DNA of 64,000 bases. Source: Solibacillus sp. R5-41 (GTDB taxonomy: Bacteria > Bacillota > Bacilli > Bacillales_A > Planococcaceae). The translations under genes were made by a program, and so were the position numbers. The stretch is from the NCBI RefSeq assembly GCF_002736105.1, contig NZ_CP024123.1, forward strand, positions 2,596,001 through 2,660,000, written 5' to 3'. The notes under the pieces were generated by a model that saw only the letters and a program-made list of their open reading frames with translations, searched no databases and was not told the DNA's origin. The first letter of the stretch is position 1; each line of letters begins with the position of its first letter. This document shows positions 61,110-64,000 of this stretch, piece by piece.

Positions 61110-61207
61110 TCTTATTGAACTAACCTGCTCCGTTAGTTCAATAAGAAAAAAGAGCTGCATAAGCAACTCAATGATCTTCAAGTAAAGCCCCCGTTAGTTG
61201 AAGAAGG
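61110..61207. repeat. Boundary repeat, type A, both cores
   Basis: Core I (TTGAACTAAC, CTGCTCC, GTTAGTTCAA), A hairpin (GAGCTGCATAAGCAACTC), core II (TTCAAGTAAA, GCCCCC, GTTAGTTGAA). It is the right border of the serS region. 60871-61109 holds only the likely serS promoter. Confidence 0.93.
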
Positions 61208-61302
61208 ATTTGCCACTCTATTGATTAACATTGTACTAATCCTAAAAAAAGTGACATCATTATAAAACGATGTCTCTTTTTTAAATACTTCAAGGAACCT
61301 TT

Positions 61303-61806
61303 TTAGACAAATCTCCAAAAGTATAGTTCTTCTGTTTCTTTATACATTTCCGCCCCTGATTTTTCTAAGACTCTGTGCGATGGAATATTATCTTTATCAG
61401 TATCAGCAATAACGTACATAACATCGGACTGATTTAACAACCAGCTTTTCAAATTATTAATAGTTTCCGTCATATAGCCGTTTCCTTGATATTCAGGGAG
61501 CGTATAGTAACCTATTACTACTTCACCATTTTCATTTGGAAGCCCTTTTAACATTATTCCACCAACACTACAGTTTTTATCTTTCGACACGATTAACCAA
61601 TTTGTATACCAAATATAATTTTCCTCATCGCCTAACAATTTTGAAAGTCTTACTTCCATAGCTTGTTTAAGTTCTGGACTAAGAAATCTATCTGAGTCAA
61701 TTAAAGATAACCTTTGTTCCATTTTCTTTGGGTTATCTATTAGCAATCTTAGATTTTCTGCACTCAGTGGAATTAATCTTAATCTTTCTGTGTCTAGCTC
61801 AATCAT
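61303..61806 (-). CDS. GNAT acetyltransferase, RimJ/RimL-like, 167 aa
   Basis: The start IELDTERLRLIPLSAENLRL is typical of the RimJ/RimL group. Motif A is LPEYQGNGYMTETINNLKSW and motif B contains NIPSHRVLEKSGAEMYKE. Two ATG codons in a row follow TAGGAG; the second has better spacing. It may acetylate a protein N-terminus or a small molecule. Confidence 0.88.
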   Translation of the reverse strand: MIELDTERLRLIPLSAENLRLLIDNPKKMEQRLSLIDSDRFLSPELKQAMEVRLSKLLGDEENYIWYTNWLIVSKDKNCSVGGIMLKGLPNENGEVVIGYYTLPEYQGNGYMTETINNLKSWLLNQSDVMYVIADTDKDNIPSHRVLEKSGAEMYKETEELYFWRFV

Positions 61807-62029
61807 CATTACACTCCTATCATAATTTTGTACGTCATTTTATATACAAAAACAAATTTAAAAATAGGTATATGTTATTGGCAGCTACTCCCATTACATT
61901 TAATCCAAAATAAAGGAGGCATAATACTATGCAATCCAATATTAAATGGTTAATAAAGTTTATCATTCTATAAATATCTTGTAAACTTTTCCAGTAATCA
62001 AAAAATGTTTCTCTGCTAACTGTTTTCTT

Positions 62030-62102
62030 GTTCAACTAAACTGCTTCGTTAGTTCAATAAGAACCGAGACGCTAATTTAACAATCGCGCCTTATTTCGGA
62101 AA
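62030..62102. repeat. Boundary repeat, core I with type G
   Basis: Core I (TTCAACTAAA, CTGCTTC, GTTAGTTCAA), then GAGACGC and CAATCGCGCCTTATTTCGG, a damaged G hairpin. Confidence 0.85.
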
Positions 62103-62109
62103 TCTTTAT

Positions 62110-62637
62110 TTAATTTGAAAGTTTAAATGCAAGATCAAAAGATCCATCTCCTCCGTTTTTAGTGGTAATGGCGAATGCATATTCCTCCTTGGCTAGATGG
62201 CGATATTTTTCTAAATTTGCTGTAACAATATGCCCTGGCTCTAAAATACCTTTCACCCAAATCGAACCGTCTTGGTCATAAATCGTCCAATCAAATGTAT
62301 CCCGACCTTTATTTTGAATAACGGATATTGCGGTGAAGTCTTCTATTTCTTCATCTACAGTAAATGTATGATAAAACGTTCCCTTAACCATTGGTATATC
62401 TTCATAACGTACATCTATATTTTCTGTATAAAACCAATGTTTTTCATCCAAAAGTCCTTTTTCTATTTGTATACCATTCACTTCATTTTTCTTTTCATTA
62501 GTTGAAATATCATCTACTACATGTATATCATTCACCTCATTTGTCTTTTCGTTAATTGAGATGTCATCCTCTTTGTCATCACACGCTACTAAAAAAAATA
62601 AACAGATAAAAATTGGTAAGACTCTTTCTATACGCAT
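62110..62637 (-). CDS. Putative lipoprotein with an internal duplication, 175 aa
   Basis: Lipobox LVAC near residue 19. Residues 25-55 contain a direct repeat (ISINEKTNEVNDIHV, then ISTNEKKNEVNGIQI), encoded by near-identical DNA at about 62470-62570. The outer domain (FDWTIYDQDGSIWVKGILEP) is like the C-terminal part of the lipoprotein at 4733. AAAGGAGG before ATG. Confidence 0.7.
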   Translation of the reverse strand: MRIERVLPIFICLFFLVACDDKEDDISINEKTNEVNDIHVVDDISTNEKKNEVNGIQIEKGLLDEKHWFYTENIDVRYEDIPMVKGTFYHTFTVDEEIEDFTAISVIQNKGRDTFDWTIYDQDGSIWVKGILEPGHIVTANLEKYRHLAKEEYAFAITTKNGGDGSFDLAFKLSN

Positions 62638-62734
62638 TTATTCAGCCTCCTTTCCACTCAACTATTAATTTAAGTACAAGCGGTATAAATATTTATTCCA
62701 ATATTAATTAAAATTTTACATAAATCCATTACTG

Positions 62735-62840
62735 CTTATTAAACAACACTACTTCGTTAGTTGAAAAAAAACACCCAAAGCGTCGTTTGAGAAAGTTTTT
62801 GAAATGCTTGTTGTACTATATCCCCGGTTAGTTCAATAAC
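62735..62840. repeat. Boundary repeat, half of core I, type D
   Basis: ACTACTTC and GTTAGTTGAA, D hairpin with one change (CCAAAGCGTCGTTTGAG), then TTGTACTATA, TCCCCG, GTTAGTTCAA. Confidence 0.88.
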
Positions 62841-62860
62841 TAAACGATTTATAGTAATAA

Positions 62861-63118
62861 TTATTTCACTTTTCTTATTTTTAAATCCATTTTTTTATAC
62901 AAAGGTGCTCCACTTTCAGAAGCTTGTAACCAAATTGGTTTAACTCCTCTTTCTCTACTTTCATCAATACAGTGGATAAGTAAAACTTTTGCCAAACCAT
63001 ACCCGCGAAATGCAGGGAGGGTATACATATTTAAAATATAGGCTTCAATACCTTCTAAATTCTCTAAATATGGCGGCCTTTGCGTGAGGGGAATAATTCC
63101 ACATCTATTGTATAGGTT
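62861..63118 (-). pseudogene. GNAT acetyltransferase, C-terminal fragment
   Basis: The frame YILNMYTLPAFRGYGLAKVL...APLYKKMDLKIRK holds motif A and motif B of a GNAT enzyme, but the N-terminal half is missing. The open frame runs into the end of the cupin gene at 63117 without a start codon. Two genes seem to have been joined by a deletion. Confidence 0.75.
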
Positions 63119-63662
63119 ATTTGAACGTTATATACAAATTATTGTTATTATTATCCATTTCGCACTGAGTATATTCTATCTTTTGACTTTCAAGATCGAT
63201 TATAAGAGTGTTAGAAAAATCTTTTGGAGGCACGGAAGAAAAAATCAATCTATTTGAAGCGAGGTTTTCTGCTTTTGGCAACTTTTCAATTATTCTAATA
63301 TTATCATCATTTTGTATAGGCAGTTTACTTTGATCATACACTGATAAATTATTTTGGGGTGTGGCAAAAACTAAAATATGTAAAGGCTTTTCGTTGAAAT
63401 TATGATAACCATGCACATAGTTTGTCCATCCAAAGACAAGGTCACTTTTTTTAGCAACTATCTGCTCTTTAAATGAAACATCATAAGTCAATTCTCCTTC
63501 TATAATAAATGCATGATCTTCTCCATAAGGGTGAAAATGTGCTTCAATTCCATTGTCTTCATTATTGATCTGAAAGTACAGAACACGATGATTTTTACAA
63601 GGACTTTCCCAAATCTTTTTAAATTTAGTTTCCGATTTCATTAACTCTCTTAAATCTAACAT
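63117..63662 (-). CDS. Cupin-domain protein, 181 aa
   Basis: A cupin motif lies at HFHPYGEDHAFIIEGELTY (metal-type His and Glu residues), with the second motif at GYHNFNEKPLHILVF. The C-terminal part (SNTLIIDLESQKIEYTQCEM) is a second beta region. Its end coincides with the join to the GNAT fragment, so the last residues may not be original. ATG start, GAGGTGATTAT. Confidence 0.75.
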   Translation of the reverse strand: MLDLRELMKSETKFKKIWESPCKNHRVLYFQINNEDNGIEAHFHPYGEDHAFIIEGELTYDVSFKEQIVAKKSDLVFGWTNYVHGYHNFNEKPLHILVFATPQNNLSVYDQSKLPIQNDDNIRIIEKLPKAENLASNRLIFSSVPPKDFSNTLIIDLESQKIEYTQCEMDNNNNNLYITFK

Positions 63663-63802
63663 ATATAATCACCTCATTTATAATATTATAAATTGGTTAT
63701 CCTGACTATAAATCATGCTAACGGATGAATTATCAATCATTTTTTTAATGCCAATTTTCCTCTTTGAAAATTTGTAAAATTCATTATTATTTCTAATCCC
63801 TT

Positions 63803-63870
63803 AATCAACTAACCTGCTTCGTTAGTTCAATAAGAAAAAAGAGCTGCCTATGCAAGGCACTGACTACCCT
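63803..63870. repeat. Boundary repeat, core I with type A, interrupted
   Basis: Core I (ATCAACTAAC, CTGCTTC, GTTAGTTCAA) and an A-like hairpin (GAGCTGCCTATGCAAGGC). Core II is not reached before the IS3-type element begins near 63880. Confidence 0.88.
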
Positions 63871-63896
63871 TTTTGAGACAAGAATAAAACACCCTT

Positions 63897-64000
63897 TTAT
63901 GCAGCCAATTGACGGTATTGAACCGGCGATTGGCTGTTTAGTTTCGTTTGAATACGGATATTATTATAATAAGTAATGTATTCTTCGACAATCTGTATCA
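63897..64000 (-). CDS. IS3-family transposase, C-terminal end (partial)
   Basis: The last 33 codons read VEEYITYYNNIRIQTKLNSQ and end YRQLAA, the standard C-terminus of IS3-type orfB transposases (rve domain end). The gene continues beyond the window. The element seems to have entered a boundary repeat. Confidence 0.85.
   Translation of the reverse strand, partial: IQIVEEYITYYNNIRIQTKLNSQSPVQYRQLAA

Noticed and set aside
61835-62035. A 66-aa membrane protein on the minus strand upstream of the GNAT gene at 61303
   Set aside because: The sequence is hydrophobic and plausible, but the start would lie inside core I, there is no ribosome binding site, and no related gene is in the window.
184-63870. 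A canonical chromosomal integron
   Set aside because: The cores read CGTTAGTT and do not match GTTRRRY; none of the five recombinases shows the extra IntI helix; the repeats have two inverted-repeat cores in direct orientation.
184-63870. Simple REP/BOX/MITE repeats
   Set aside because: Regular placement between single genes, the shared polarity, exact copy joins at the core and adjacent recombinases favour a recombination site. I cannot exclude the repeat-element idea without genome-wide counts.
1-64000. A CRISPR array
   Set aside because: The spacers are 300-2000 bp genes, the repeats are 60-150 bp with variable middles, and no cas genes are present.

Overview
The window is AT-rich, low-GC Gram-positive DNA. 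Strong AGGAGG-type ribosome binding sites, frequent TTG and GTG starts, a T-box-controlled seryl-tRNA synthetase gene and families such as DUF3888, CPCC and CD3324-like proteins point to Bacillales. The SerS sequence suggests the Lysinibacillus/Solibacillus side of Planococcaceae; that placement is inference.

Nearly the whole window is one long gene-cassette array. About 60 copies or partial copies of a boundary repeat separate about 45 short, mostly single-gene units. A full repeat, read on the + strand, has two core sites about 50-110 bp apart. Core I has a left arm TTSAACTAAM, a centre CTGCCCC and a right arm GTTAGTTSAA. Core II has a left arm close to TTSAASTAAA, a centre GCCCCC and the same right arm. 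Each core is an inverted repeat with 9-10 bp arms around a 6-7 bp centre, the usual layout of a tyrosine-recombinase crossover site. Between the cores lies one of several interchangeable hairpins, named here A (GAGCTGCATATGCAACTC), B (GCTACCCTAAAGGCAGC), C (ACCATCGAAATGATGGT), D (CCCAAAGCGTCGTTTGGG), E (long; CCCATTCAATTGAATGGG, then CCCTAACTTNNATTTGGG and GTATACGTTATAAAT), G (CAATCGCGCCCGATTG) and H (AGCCCCATTTTGAAC stem). F (CAATATGGCCCGATTG) is an extra hairpin that precedes core I. Most cassette genes lie on the minus strand, with core II close to or overlapping their stop codon and core I upstream of their start. The design recalls integron attC arrays, but the core is not the integron GTTRRRY consensus and no IntI-like integrase is present.

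Layout: 0-10 kb holds cassettes (phosphatase, zinc ribbons, lipoproteins, a sigma/anti-sigma pair, Nudix). 10.9-15.5 kb holds four tyrosine recombinases arranged as two pairs; one of them, 626 residues long, has four tandem core-binding domains. 16-21 kb holds a large + strand cassette with a peptide-type ABC exporter and a two-component system. 21-59 kb holds dozens of cassettes (SUKH proteins, GNATs, Nudix enzymes, lipoproteins, ECF sigma/anti-sigma, TetR-MFS, EamA-MocR, a lone fifth recombinase). 59-61 kb holds serS with its T-box, still between boundary repeats, and cassettes continue to the right end, where an IS3-type transposase gene begins.

Two near-identical IS110-family elements (27.1-28.9 and 37.3-39.1 kb) sit at exactly the same point inside core I. 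Their 3' non-coding region contains segments that match the two halves of the target core in the arrangement expected of a bridge RNA, and one base that differs between the two copies tracks the difference in their targets. One cassette is present three times almost unchanged, and several cassettes are decayed, so the array appears to be gaining, duplicating and losing genes.
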